Positions 33,213 through 45,419 of a DNA stretch of 64,000 bases are shown piece after piece. Each line of letters begins with the position of its first letter. Position 1 is the first letter of the stretch. The stretch is taken from NCBI GenBank assembly GCA_951640165.1, contig OX621236.1, positions 31,426,948-31,490,947 on the forward strand, written 5' to 3'. The stretch comes from Pseudoips prasinana (lineage: Eukaryota > Arthropoda > Insecta > Lepidoptera > Nolidae). Made by a program: the position numbers and the translations under genes. The notes under the pieces were generated by a model that saw nothing but the letters and a program-made list of their open reading frames with translations, searched no databases and was not told the DNA's origin.

Positions 33213-35045
33213 TGGTTTGGATTAAAAAGAAATGTATCATACAATTTGTTTTATTTGCAGATATTTAAAAAAAATGGTGTTTCTTTTTAAATTATACTAA
33301 ATTCGATTGTTTTTGCTAAAACCGGACCTAGCTCCGGTTTTCGGTTTTGGTCCCAAAAAAACGATGTTCAAAACCGGTTTTGATGACTTTTCGGTTTTGC
33401 ATGCCCTAGAAGGGTCCCAGGATGCGCTGGTAGTTTTCTGTGATCTCTCCAAGGCTTTCGATTCCGTTGATCACCGTACACTCGTTGTAAAACTGTACAA
33501 CAGTACTATGGAATATCTGCTACGTGTCTTGATCTTGTAGTGTCCTATTTATCGGGTCGAGAACAGATGGTTTCGATAGACGGTATCATTTCGGCACGTA
33601 CACGCATCGGGTGCCCCAGAGATCTATCCTGGGCCCATTTTTATTTCTAGTATATATATCGACGATCTCCCTTATCTGGTGGAGAATGTATCAGACATGG
33701 TTTTGTTCGCTGATGATACGTCGCATATATTTAAAGTAAATAGGAAGGACTAAGATCTTATTGAACAAATAGAACACTCGGCCTTATATCAAAATGGTTT
33801 TCAACAAATAACCTTTGCGTACTTCCATAGTATTATGTCCTATGGCATTCTGCTGTGGCGTTCGGCAGCTGACATAAGTACTATTTTAATTTTACAAAAA
33901 AGAGCAGTCAGAGTAATTTATGGGTTAGGTAGTCGCGAATCTTTGCGAACTTTGTTTAAAGAAGTAAATATACTAACGGTGCAATAAATAATAAAAAATA
34001 AAATCAATCTGAGTATATATATATCAGAATATATTGTATGTTAGAAAAAATATTAATAACTATAGAAATAAAAGTGAACTGCATAACATAAATACCAGGG
34101 ATAAAGGCAAACTTGCAATGCCAGGCTTTAGAGTCAGCAAAACGAATAAATCATTTTTAGGAAATTGTATTAAGTTTTATAACAAGCAATAATATTCCTA
34201 CTCATATTACTGATATGCCTGACACAAGTTTCAAGACACATATTAAACGTGTACTTATGGCTAGGGGTTGTTATACCACTAAAGAGTACATCGATGACAA
34301 TGACGCCTGGCGCTCACCACCTACCTGCACAATGCTCGCTGGAGATCTTGTAGCCATATAGACATGACTAATTTGTTGAGTTACGTGAACCATCTGTGGC
34401 TATCTGTAATATGATTGCTAACATATACTAAATTTCTATTTATTGAGTCTGTCTCAAATAATAATGTTATTGTTTCGATATTTTTCTTTTGTTTCCTAAA
34501 TATAATCTAAGTTAATATTCATTCAGACAACCGATCGAGCAGATATTGTGTTTGCCTGCTAAATAATTAATTTAAGTGGACCAAATCCCGTGTTTATGCC
34601 CGCTCGAGTATGTTTCACCGGATCGTCTCAACTGGGTCGTGTTGAAACCGGTAGTAGATGAACCTGCTGAGTTTGTTTCGCTGGGTCTTCTCAGTTGGGG
34701 CGCATTGGATCCGGTGGTAGCATTATAGCGCGACCGTCGTTTTAAACCCAAGGTCCGTCTAAATAATAATACTGAATTCGTACCTTAATATAGACAGAAC
34801 CATTCAGACAATATGTAGTAAAATATAAATTTCAGTAATTAAACCTAAACATAATCTCCTTGACAATAACTTAATACAAGCTAGCTAAATATCACTACTA
34901 TTATAAAAGAAATTTTAGAAATGTTTTAACAATCCGTGTACCTAAATATCTAGAATAAGTAACTAGAAATAATAACTGTATTACTACAAACATGTTCTGA
35001 CAAGCGCTTTTTTAAAGTCTACGTGAATAAAAAGTTTTATTTTAT

Positions 35046-35754
35046 TTAAAATAATATCACGGAAAAATATCAGTATAAATACCTACTCACCAATTTTTAG
35101 TTTGCACCCAAGCTTATCGAACTTTTTCATGTGAATTCAGAATATGTGAATCAGGTGCTAGAACAATTAGTTAGGATGATGAGCGTTACTTGCCTACTAG
35201 GTTAAACTCTTCAGATAAATTTGAGGACTTTCTAACAGAAAGAGACAATAGTAAGTAAATATATACCTAAAGGTTGTAGCTACAATGAGAAAATAAGCTA
35301 GCTTAAACATGTCTACGCCTGTAATAACATTTTAGTCGACGTCGACCCGTCTGGCAGTGTAAATGACATTACCATTTCGCTTACTGAAATGACAGGGTAG
35401 GTAGGTAGTTAAAGATTTTTTAGGACAGAGATTTGTTTATGCTGTATCCTTTGTTTTAAACACAACAAGTGTTATAAATTTGAAGCCTTTGCCAGTGTCG
35501 AAAAAAGGAGATCATTCAATGCGGATTTGTCAAATTTAATTCTGGTTTAGGTCTGATTGAGATGATACTTTTTAACTATATTTAGTTTTATCTTTAATAA
35601 AAGAAAATCTATTCATAAGTAGCAGTGCATTCAAGGACGAATGTTACCGCCTCTCTTAGTTGTTGGCCACATGTAAGGTTTTGTTACCCGAGACCCCTGA
35701 ATATAAACGATAGCAAAATTTAAGTGAGGTAGAGCGGTCTTTGCTGTGGGGTGA
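35046..35754. other. No gene recognised
   Basis: AT-rich; nothing assignable. Confidence 0.4.
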
Positions 35755-35975
35755 CTGCAAAGAATATCATCACCTCATGTCATCCAGTGGGGGGCGTAGA
35801 AATCGTCCCGAGGAAATACCTACCAGAGAACGGGCAGCAGCGTTTTTCTGTGAACTATGACCATCAAACTGCGATCGCCAACCCACCTGCCAAGCGTAGC
35901 TATTATGGCATATTTTGGCCCCCATTCTTTGGAGAGGCTTTTGTTCAGCACTGGACGTAATTTGGCTGACATGAT
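35755..35975 (+). repeat. Repeat B copy
   Basis: aagaatatcatcacctcatg, gtggggggcgtagaaatcg, actgcgatcgccaaccc, ggagaggcttttgttcagc, tttggctgacatgat. Confidence 0.8.
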
Positions 35976-36164
35976 TAGAGCGGTCTCTTGCTCTATGAAT
36001 TATTGACTGAGGACCTCCACTTAAAAGCATAAACTCCTGCGAATATTATGTTAATATAGTGGTTCTGGTTTTGAGTATGATTGCCAGAGGTAATCGGGGA
36101 GATGAAAAATGACCCTTTGCCCCCTCGATTACCCCGATTTCCTTGATCACCTCACCTACGTATT

Positions 36165-36201
36165 ACGATGACTTAAGTGTTGTCAACACTTAAGTCATCG
36201 T
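36165..36201. repeat. Perfect hairpin, 18-bp stem, 1-nt loop
   Basis: acgatgacttaagtgttg, t, caacacttaagtcatcgt. Confidence 0.95.
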
Positions 36202-36460
36202 GGGAGCCATGGGCTACGTTGACCATTTATCTTCAGGTCTGCAGAATGTTTGATTGCTGGCGTAATAGTATAAAATTAAAACCTTCTCATAGTAGAACTC
36301 GGGAGATTTTTCTGACGGGATATCAGGTTTTAATTCAATCTTTTGTTTTATAAGTTTCATATATGTTGATGGCATGGTGTTCAATTTTAGATGCAAATTA
36401 AGCTTCTTGAGTTACGTACACTATTCATATTACACCTAGTATATTTAAAACTATATAAGT

Positions 36461-36545
36461 ATGTTTATGAGCTGTCTGGTTGCCATAGTACAGACTCTGC
36501 ATAGTTTGGGATCAGATTTACGTTATTTGTGCCAAGATATTTATT
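36461..36545 (+). mobile_element. SINE 3' fragment
   Basis: gagctgtctggttgccatag, tacagactctgcatag, tttgggatcagat, gccaagatattt. Body of the 20461-20695 family without the tRNA head. Confidence 0.75.
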
Positions 36546-37640
36546 TATTATTTACAACTACACTTAATATTTTACTATCAATTCTTTCTTTTTCTATAAT
36601 AATAATCTAAGGTTTCGTTAATACAGGTCTGATACCGTCAATCAATCAAACAATATAGAGATGGGATTTGGAGTTCGTTAAATAGTTTAATCTAGGGAAG
36701 ATCTCAAATATCTTAATGTTAATGGACCTTCTCTATCCCTGATTATACGTAAGTACTGAATAAGAGTACAGTAAACAAGCTTCATTATTTGTGTATAGAC
36801 GCAATTTATTCCATAATTCAATACATAATATCTTTAATGCTTTAAATGATTGCATTGATGCTGAAACGATTTCACGAAAGGATGAGCGTAGGTAGCGTTT
36901 TTTGTTCTAAGAGCCGCCCAACGGGTGAAATAGCTTAAATACACGCATGCAATTTTAATAATACATTGTTATGATTCTGAATTGCCTAAAGGCCAATGCC
37001 CAGCCGAGGAAAGAGCGTAACGTGTCAGCCCCACGTAAGTAATAGAGCCGCTTACTACCAAGCGTGACGTATACACGTTTTCAAACTACTTTCTATAACA
37101 AAAATATATCAAGCCATTTATTCTACAAATCCTCCACAAGAAACCAGTGGTGATGCATCGTAAATGTCCTCTATGGTAAATTCTCAACCTGATCATGTAA
37201 TGTGCTTACCTACATTACATACGTAACTACAGTATTCTAATCACGTAGCCTATAGGGGTAATGATCCTGATTGTGACTGATATCAAATGTAAAAAGTACG
37301 AAAGTGCACGTTTTAAGTGATAATTCCAGCGCGTTTTTCACTACAGTTAATCCCGACCTAACATCAAGAGTTAGACTTACAAAAACTTAAGAATATGAAG
37401 AGTTTTATGTCTCCAAAGACGAAATATGTCGAAGATAGAGTGAAGGAGTGCATACAACTTGCTTACTTCAGACTGCTTTAAACTAAGATTTTTATTGAGC
37501 CTCAGAAAGTACGTCGATCGTATGCTTGATCTTTCTCCAGTCATCACGGCATGCCAATTGAATTATGAGAGTGAGGCAATAGAAAGTCCATATATGTACA
37601 TATGTACTATACAATGTCCCTACAAACGGCTAGTCGGCGG
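36546..37640. other. No gene recognised
   Basis: AT-rich. An 88-aa frame at 37459-37725 ends in SINE sequence and is not credible as a gene. Confidence 0.4.
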
Positions 37641-37805
37641 GCAGATATTTGTCTGCATGAACATGTATGTTTGTCGTGAGTCTGCGTGTAATAATCTATA
37701 TAAGTATGTATTTCCAAAAAAGTAGTTGTGTGGTTTCCATAGTACAAGCTCTGTTTAGTTTGGGATCAGATGGCCGTGTGTAAATAATGTCCCAGGATAT
37801 TATTA
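37641..37805 (+). mobile_element. SINE fragment
   Basis: gcagatatttgtctgcatg, aagtatgtatttcc, ggtttccatagtacaagctc, tttgggatcagatggccgtg, gtcccaggatatta. Confidence 0.8.
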
Positions 37806-38285
37806 TTATAGCTGCTATTGCCGTAATTCAAGGAGAAGAGTATTATTATTACATGCAATGTAAGCCTTGATGGCATAATAGTATGTTTTGTCTGCCATGT
37901 AATAAAAAAGTACGTTCAGTGGACGCTATTCAGTGGCAACATTTGCTTTACAAAAACGGTCCATACAACCTACGTAATAAAGCTCAAGTGTACCCACTGA
38001 TATGGCTTCGTCTGTACCCATTCTTCGAACATACAATTTCGTAGAAATTATTGAACTTCGTTTATCGTCCTCAGTCTAATTTTCTCTAGAATGTAGTCGT
38101 AAACACGCAGTTTAGGTGCTAAACAGAAACATAAAGAAGTATATTGACCCCTCTAGCGTTTCTTTTATAGTTAAATCGAAACGTGTGAGTGTCCATTAAA
38201 CTGGGTAATAATGAAACGAAAAATCGCTCTTGAAACTTTAAAACAAAACAATACATACATTTTACATTGATGCTCGTTCGTACAT
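37806..38285. other. No gene recognised
   Basis: AT-rich; nothing assignable. Confidence 0.4.
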
Positions 38286-38358
38286 TGCAGCATAAGGTTC
38301 ACTTTCAATTGGGGAAATTTTACAGATTGGGGTAGCTTGACGTGCTGGCGTCTGTACA
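38286..38358 (-). mobile_element. MITE family M, partial copy
   Basis: gcataaggttcactttcaat, gattggggtagctt and gtgctggcgtctgtaca are the reverse complement of the left half of 46370-46501. The other half is missing. Confidence 0.85.
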
Positions 38359-38519
38359 ATAAATTAAGGTATTGCAGGATAAGTAAAATTTTAATTTTCA
38401 CGTAGCAATTATGGTGATTGTATTATGGATAACCGTGCTACGCTTGCACGCGACCTAATTTACACACTGTCACTAGGATACAATTTTTTAATGACCCCGT
38501 ACACAAAGAGTGCCAACGG

Positions 38520-38662
38520 AAATTTTATACTTACCCTCCACTGTCGGTCTGTGCGTCCGTCTGTCTGTCTGTCAGCGGGATATATCTTATTAACCGTTAA
38601 TACGTAAACAGTGGAAATTTTCAGACACACACACAACAAATAATAACATAAAATAACAAATA
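38520..38662 (+). repeat. Dispersed repeat D
   Basis: ccctccactgtcggtctgtg, a cgtccgtctgtctg run, gggatatatcttatt, gtggaaattttcagac. Confidence 0.6.
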
Positions 38663-39585
38663 ATAAAAATAAAACAAAGTATAAAATAGAGGAGTGGAAC
38701 TGTTAGTATGCGAATCCGATTCAATTTATGAACTCTGATTGAATTTGCATTAATATATAGAATTTGCTTTCTTTAAGTGTTGAACGTTATGGCATCCATT
38801 ATTCTAAGCTCGCGCAAACCTACATACACGTGACCTCTGAACAGTGCTAAGGACACCAATATTTAAATGGGCATAATAAACCATGCTATTCTACTCAATT
38901 ATAGCAGCCCACTTGATAGGATCTTTAAAATATACCCATGGCGTTTTTGCAGCTGGTTTCTCTAGTAACAATTATATGCCAATTATCTAGCTTCATTATA
39001 TTGTTTTGTGTTCCGCTTTGCTCCAGAGAAAAGTCTAACTATTTTTTTCTAACTGCTCCTTGTTTATTTATTATTAAAGGCGGTTGAAGAGAATCACCTG
39101 GATCTGCCTGAGCCTCACCGCATTATCATTTCATTACGAGGTACTGTTGATCTGGAGTTACAAAAGTTACAGTACCCAAATAAACAGCACAAATTTGAAG
39201 CTATCGATACTGTTATCTATAAAGAAATTAATAAAAGTCAAACATAACAACAACATACATAAAGCCTACTGAACATTGAACAAAAAATGTATTTGTTACA
39301 AATTGCGCTACAATACCTCGAAAATTCCAAATCTTTGAAGTATTTTAGGTTGACATAATAATGATAAAAGACCGTTGTAACCTTACGCTAAACGATTCGC
39401 GGGGTAAACGACCTGGGAAATATAATTTATTATCGTAGAATAGTGGTTTCATACCTTGATAATACCGGGCGAGGCCGCGCCGTGCGATATATTCACAATA
39501 GGTAAGACGCCCCCGAAGGGTGGTTTGTAGAGCATGTTAGTCATATCACACCATAGCTATTTAAATAAAACTACCTAAGGATAAA
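38663..39585. other. No gene recognised
   Basis: AT-rich; nothing assignable. Confidence 0.4.
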
Positions 39586-39670
39586 GAAGCCGCTGGATGC
39601 CGGCAGCACAAGACCGGCCATTGTGGAGATCTTTGTCCAGCAGTGGACATGTTTCATCTGATAGGATGAG
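39586..39670 (+). pseudogene. RTE-type LINE 3' end
   Basis: agaagccgctggatgc, cacaagaccggccattgtgg, agatctttgtccagcagtgg and a ggatgagga tail. A short internal deletion removes the gggggaggc part. Confidence 0.8.
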
Positions 39671-39680
39671 GACCATAAGT

Positions 39681-39765
39681 AGGGTTATAAATTATAACCC
39701 TAATTAAGATCCTCATCATAAATGTTACATTAGGTAAATGGCAGCTGGTTCCATTTACCTAATGT
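39681..39765. repeat. Two adjacent perfect hairpins
   Basis: agggttataa/ttataaccct (39681-39701, loop a) sits between gatgagga and tcctcatc outer arms. acattaggtaaatgg/ccatttacctaatgt (39727-39741 and 39751-39765, loop 9 nt) follows 25 bp later. Confidence 0.9.
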
Positions 39766-42649
39766 TTTTATTTTAATTTAAGACTAGATGATCCCCGCTT
39801 AGTTGTTGTGGATAAATATATTTTTGTAGGAAGTTAGTGCTCTCCAAAAACCAATAAAAAATTTTTTACCTACAAACTATAAGCTATCAAAAATAAATGT
39901 CTGTTAAACAAGTTTGGCAACTTGAATAATCGGTTTACTTTTGAATGAGAGAGTAGTGGAATACGAATCCATAATTTAACTGAATGTAATATTGTTATCT
40001 TTTTCACAAATATGCGTGGAAAACGAGGATTCCTTTTAAGTTCTGACATAGCGTAAATATATAACTATAACATTAAATAGAGAGCTAATACAGTAATAAA
40101 ATTTACTTGTAATTATGATCTTTCTTCCACAGGGCTACACCGTTTCGTGAAAATCCAATGATTTTAAACCGATGAACATCAAGATTTACTATACGTTTAT
40201 TTATATAAATTTTATTTTCCTGATAGTTTTCTAATGATTGCTTTAATTTGTTTCAGGTAAGCATTTCAACAATAACCATTACGTAGACAGCTTGGTATGA
40301 ATACATTGGAACTTAGATGTGTTAGTAAATAATGATCAAAGATAATATAACAAAATACAAGTATAGATATAAATCCTTTTTACAGATCGCTAACCTTTTT
40401 GCATTATGTAATCTCATAGTTAAAGATTGTAACACAAACAGTGTACACAATAAAAAAAATATAAATAATACAACGTACAGGTCCGATTAAATCCTAAGCA
40501 TAGATGCTTCAGGAGCTTTCCCAGTTCTTTGCTTCTGATGGTTTGAATATGATAAAAATTATCATTTATTGGCTAAATATTACCAACTAATTTATTGGAG
40601 TGTATACGTAATCATGGAGCATTCTACAAATTTTTGTATGTGAAATAGCACATTCTGCATAAATTTTAGAAAAAATATTATCAACCTTTTTAATCGGTAT
40701 TTCATCAACTTGGGAAAACGAGGAGTCAGAATCTCCTACATGTATCTACATTTACAGAATTAAGTACGATATTGTCCAAATTTTCCATTGTTTGGAATTT
40801 TTTTTTATTCGTATTCGAGATTGAAAATGTTAATAACTCAGCATCATACAAAAAATAACCATAAAAATGTATTACATTGATTACATATTTAGTTTCATAC
40901 ACTCAAGTTACTTTGATACCGTTTACAAAGCTTCTTATCAAAAGTTCTGTCATTCTAAAAGTCTTTATTGAAATAGCAAAGTGAATATCGCGAGTAATCT
41001 CAAATCGGTGCGTCGACCTTATTTCACGACTGTCTATCAAGTGTCACGAAGGTATCCACGCACTGATGTATCGTTTGTTCTACACAAATACATCACCTGA
41101 ATTCGTGAGGGCTTTTTATATAAAGTTTCCAACAATCCAATATCCATATCCATTCGCAAAATGGTGGCATCAATAATGTACAGATCGCGCAATTATCACA
41201 ACAGCATTTTGAAAACCATATCTGAGCAATATCACAGCCCCAAACTTAGTATATACTGTTTTGTTAGTATATGTTTTGTGGGACACAGTACTAGTTCTTA
41301 AGATAACATTGTACCTTATAAATAAATAAATTAAAAAAATACTAATCCAATGGGTGGATAAAATTCATGGTGATGTTTGAGTATTTTATTATATTAGACT
41401 TTTTTACTTAATTATAAGACTACTTTACTACCACAACAAATATTACCGTTATTATATTATTATTAAGCTAACCTGAAAGCTTATTATTTATCTAGGGGTT
41501 GTCGTCTGCATAATAGTAATATAATGCTAGGACACAATACGTGCACACATTATCCAAATCACATCGGTGTACAGTCGTAGAGAATAGAGAGTAAGGCCAG
41601 TTTTCGAAAAGCTAGTGTATCCACTGAACCCGACGAATAAAAAACCTATATAGCGTGTCGAGTAATCCAAACACCGTCTTGGCTGTAATAGTAAACCAAC
41701 TAGATTGCTGACGTGATTCACTGGACCACCTCGGGAATGATCAGACTGGGCATGTTCAGTTTTATAAATTGTCTTCTACAAGGCCAATTAAATAAAAACG
41801 TCATAAAAATAAAGGAAGACTTTTGTTTAATTATTAAATAGGGTTTGCTTTGTAAGTACAGTCAATACCTTTTAGCGGATAAACTTTGACCTTGTTAGCA
41901 TCTTTTCTGCGTAGGTGCGTAGGACTCGTTCTGCAAGTGTATCGACTGTTACGGCTTCGACTGTACATCACAGAAAGTCATTTAATTGTGTTGCGACTAA
42001 TCAACCGGTTTTTTACTACAGTACTTTATAAGGCCTTGCCGTTAAGCTAAAACTTTAGCTTGTGCCGTCCGCAATATCTGGTTTTATATATTAGGAAAAA
42101 GACTATTAATGGTGAACTTGTGATACGGCAGTTCAAACCAATAAGCCTCTTGTCGGATGACTAAAGCTAGGGTGCTTTGTACGCTACTTCAACCTGTCAT
42201 TTCAAGAAGCGAAGGAAGGTGACGCACATTACTGAATCACAACTGAGAGCCGATTTCGCAATTTAAGTTTAACGCGATCAGTTGGCGGTAAGTTCAGTTC
42301 AAGCGTTTCAGTCAACAAAGTTCGTAACGCAAGTTTTCATTTCACCAACAAAACTTAACAGAGTTTATACTGAATTTAGTTTAGACGTTTGGTTTAAACG
42401 CCCAACTTATCGACGTTTAGTTTGTTTAAACACGTTCAAGAACTGTTTCCTTTTTTACCTTATATTAATAAAATATTTTATTATTAAAACCACAGTAAGT
42501 CGCTGTCACATTATGCAATGTGTGAAAATGTATGAAATTTCAACTTCTGGCGAGAGGATTTCTGGTTATATGGTTTACTACCACCGTGCAACACCGATCC
42601 AATATAGCATGGCCTATACCTTTCGTAATCGCGAGTAACGCACGTTTGC
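39766..42649. other. No gene recognised
   Basis: The longest stretch without an assignable repeat or gene. The 118-aa frame at 42282-42638 has no recognisable domain and runs into repeat H. Confidence 0.4.
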
Positions 42650-42735
42650 GGTCCGTCTGGCCTTGCGATGATCCATGGAAGGCGATGATCACTTACCATC
42701 AGGTGACTCCCTTACCCTTACTCGTAAGCCTTGCT
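42650..42735 (+). repeat. Repeat H fragment
   Basis: gatccatggaaggcgatgat, cacttaccatcaggtgactc. Confidence 0.65.
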
Positions 42736-43552
42736 GCGAGATTCCTATTGATAAACTGTACATGGACGTACATCCAACTCAAGCTCATGGAGTTTAAGAA
42801 CGCTAGTCTTTTCTTTTACTCTTAAATGTTGCTACCGGTACCAAGAGGTCATGTGTTATGTTGCTAGACTTAGACTTTTCTTATCGTCCGTTTTAACACA
42901 ACTGGTTTTATTAAATATATAAACTGATATTTAAATTACGGAAAAGGTTAATGTAAGACTAATGAAAATGTTCTTTGGTAATTTTTCAAAGTTTAACGGT
43001 GACGATCAAATATATTACGATTAAAGCTATTTCGAATCTATTGCTTTTATTCAAGTGTAGAAAATGTTTAGTTGTTGACATAACCAAATAAATGAATACA
43101 AAGTTCGGTATTCTGCATTATATATTTTGCATATATTTATTAAGAGCCTAACGACGACTCGTGTCTATAAAAATAAATTATTCATTTAAAAATCAAATAT
43201 CTCCTAACTTGGCTCCTAACTTTCTTTTTATTTGATCTCATACTTCAATAAGGTGTGGACTTAGGTACTTTATTACCAAAGATATGAATGTGTGAAAAAA
43301 AATAAAAAATAAAATTTCCTTTCCATCCCGTTATCGTGTTACGGGTCGCGTAATAAATATAATAGGATAGTTGAAAGATAACAATACAAGATGTATAATA
43401 AAATAATGTTCTAGCAAAAATTCCTCGACATTTCGTAATAATAGAATAGTAACAATATATTATAAGTTAGTTACATATCTACTTATGATAAAGCTATTTA
43501 TTTCTTTTACAAGTAAAAGCAACATGTTGTTATAATTTAATTAATGCGTACA
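42736..43552. other. No gene recognised
   Basis: AT-rich; nothing assignable apart from the small cttttac/gtaaaag hairpin near 43504. Confidence 0.4.
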
Positions 43553-43597
43553 CTACAAAATAAATATGTGGGAACTTCCCACATATTTATTTTGTAG
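43553..43597. repeat. Perfect hairpin, 22-bp stem, 1-nt loop
   Basis: Arms 43553-43574 and 43576-43597 (ctacaaaataaatatg.../...catatttattttgtag), loop c. Flanking ttaattaat blocks on both sides suggest the original inverted copy was longer. Confidence 0.95.
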
Positions 43598-43724
43598 CAT
43601 ATTCATTGTATTAATTAATTATGAAGTTTATCATAGTAATTACTGTATTAAAATCATACAATGTTCTGACTATTACTCTCCCTTATAATTCAAATTCAAA
43701 AAGTATTTTTCAAATTCATATATA

Positions 43725-43800
43725 ATCATCACAACAGCTATAAAAAGTCCACCGCTGGACAAAAGAATCGTCAAATATGCAAGGCTCAAATATGTAATTT
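43725..43800 (-). repeat. RTE-type tail (minus), weak
   Basis: taatcatcacaacag then aaaagtccaccgctggac resembles the reverse of the RTE 3' end (gtccagcagtggac ... tgatgatga). Confidence 0.5.
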
Positions 43801-44331
43801 CCTGCCAAACTCCTCCGGTGTCTCTCAACCTCTGACCATTTCTTTGGCCAAAAAATAAGCATGGCTATTCAACATGACAATGCTGCCCGTCTCTATGGTA
43901 CGTTTTCCAATGGCCTCGATTTTCCTCTGAACTTTGATATCCAATGTATCTATTTATTTATTATTTATATATTTTTAATTTTAATTTGTCTATTATTCGG
44001 TTTTAGTTAAATTTATCCATACGTTAATTTGTCATAATAACAAAATACTATGATTGCTATGTTTGAATAATTTCAATCGGGATTGATTAATCAGATTGAA
44101 AACTGGCGTGTTAGAATTGAATACCTGTTCAGTAAAACAGTTGAATACATGAATAACAAGTATCAACATCGAAATGAAACCATTAAACCTATTCAATGTG
44201 CTAATTACACTGTATCAGGTCATGAAACAATAGTAATAGTAAACCAAGTTTATGAGTATTAACAGCTTTTGTTTTTGAAGTATAGACCAGGTACAGTTGT
44301 GGATATGGCATTATATCAACAGATAAATAAA
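43801..44331. other. No gene recognised
   Basis: AT-rich; nothing assignable. Confidence 0.4.
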
Positions 44332-44540
44332 ATATAAATAAATAAATCTCTTGGGATTACCAACACACTGCCATGATCCCAAACTAGGCAGAGCCTCTAC
44401 TATGGCAACCTGACAACTGATAAACATACATACATATTATTGATACATTTCACCCAGACGCATAATAAATAATAGTGCTCACTACATAGAGATTTGTCCT
44501 TGATGGGAACCGATTCTACGACTCCCAAATTAGCAGTCAT
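44332..44540 (-). mobile_element. tRNA-derived SINE (minus)
   Basis: ataaataaatctcttgggat, tgatcccaaactaggc, actatggcaacctgac, gatgggaaccgattc (box B complement). Confidence 0.75.
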
Positions 44541-44624
44541 TAATAACTTTAATGTTGTGTTTCCGAGAGTGAGTAAGGTCGCCAGAGCTCATTGGGTGGG
44601 GGAAAGGGTCAGCAACACTTGTTT

Positions 44625-44755
44625 GCAGACTTTTAAAGGCCGGCAACGCACCCGCGACTCCTCTGGAGTTGCGAGTGTCCATGGGCGGCGGTGATCACTT
44701 ACCATCAGGTGACCCACTTGCTCGTTTGTTGCCCTCTGAAATAAAAAAAAAAAAG
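44625..44755 (+). repeat. Repeat H with poly-A end
   Basis: ttttaaaggccggcaacgca, gttgcgagtgtccatgggcg, gtgatcacttaccatcaggt, gacccacttgctcgtttg, ending in an A12 run. The poly-A end supports a retroposed origin. Best copy of family H here. Confidence 0.85.
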
Positions 44756-45287
44756 ATCAAAAAACTAACCGCTAGACGAACAGGCCAGTATCATAATTAA
44801 AGAGGTTAGGAATAGTATTAATATTGAGAAGATTTAACATATATCTGTCACCAATAATGGGAGCTTGTTGTGTTTGATGGCATCCAGAACTAGACTGAAG
44901 CCCTCTACTTTTAAGTGCCGATAAAGCTGCCAATCCTCTACATAAAGATGGTACTGATAAGAAACAACTTTAGTATATAGCGCTTAAAAATCAGAAAACA
45001 GCAGAGGAGCGAGTACGCCACCCTAAGGAGCACCAGCAGTGATCACATACCATTCAGAGAATGCTTCATAGGAACGGACTGACTGCGAGCGACCTCGATG
45101 GTTTGAGTGCTTTGAGTGCAAGCTACATGATAACTGGTTCATGGCATCGAGTTATTAAGGGAGGATAGGAATTTATAATAGTAATGGTTTTGTTAAATAA
45201 CTAATTTCTTAAAGTTATTCTCAAAATAGTTATTTACCAACCGTCGCTATATACACAAGGTCTATCATAATAAAAATATTGAACTCT
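44756..45287. other. No gene recognised
   Basis: Partly GC-richer; a loose palindrome at about 45186-45243 (ttaaataact/agttatttacc). Confidence 0.35.
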
Positions 45288-45384
45288 TACCTCAATTCTA
45301 TATTGAGGTATGATTCAGAATGATTCCGAATAAGATGCAATAAAATATATCTAAAACTAACTGTTATGTAGTTTTAGATATATT
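45288..45384. repeat. Two adjacent perfect hairpins
   Basis: tacctcaat/attgaggta (45288-45310, loop 5) and aatatatctaaaacta/tagttttagatatatt (45344-45359 and 45369-45384, loop 9). Confidence 0.9.
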
Positions 45385-45419
45385 ATTGTATTATCTATTA
45401 CTACTGTTTGGATTCTTAT

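Larger units (their letters stand above)
32352..33408. mobile_element. Internally deleted hAT element with 8-bp target duplication
   Basis: gaagggtc is duplicated at 32344-32351 and 33409-33416. The terminal inverted repeats begin tagggcatgcaaaaccg (17 bp perfect). Many subterminal aaaaccgg motifs lie near both ends. At 1057 bp it is much shorter than an autonomous hAT and retains only a C-terminal transposase fragment. Inserted into the LINE's RT domain. Confidence 0.95.
32243..35045 (+). pseudogene. Jockey-type LINE, RT and C-terminus, split by hAT
   Basis: Left part 32243-32351 gives VAKYILHNKQFGITRGRST then LNAGCTLMKSILEAWEGS, the start of the RT domain. After the hAT element it resumes at 33409 with QDALVVFCDLSKAFDSVDHR. 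Further on VPQRSILGPFLFLVYI, IDDLPYLVENVSDMVLFADD (catalytic FADD at 33706-33717) and, after a deletion near 33830, YGILLWRSAADISTI and ALRAVRVIYGLG-like parts appear in changing frames, ending near FKTHIKR...ARGCYT at about 34270. The 3' untranslated region runs to about 35045 (cgtgaataaaaagttttatt) and is matched by 50995-51365 on the other strand. Several frameshifts and an internal deletion make it non-functional. Confidence 0.85.

Noticed and set aside
42268..42300. Initiator-like atcagtt followed by a gtaagt splice donor, as a first exon
   Set aside because: Only about 7 bases would separate start site and donor, and no coding exon follows. Likely coincidence.
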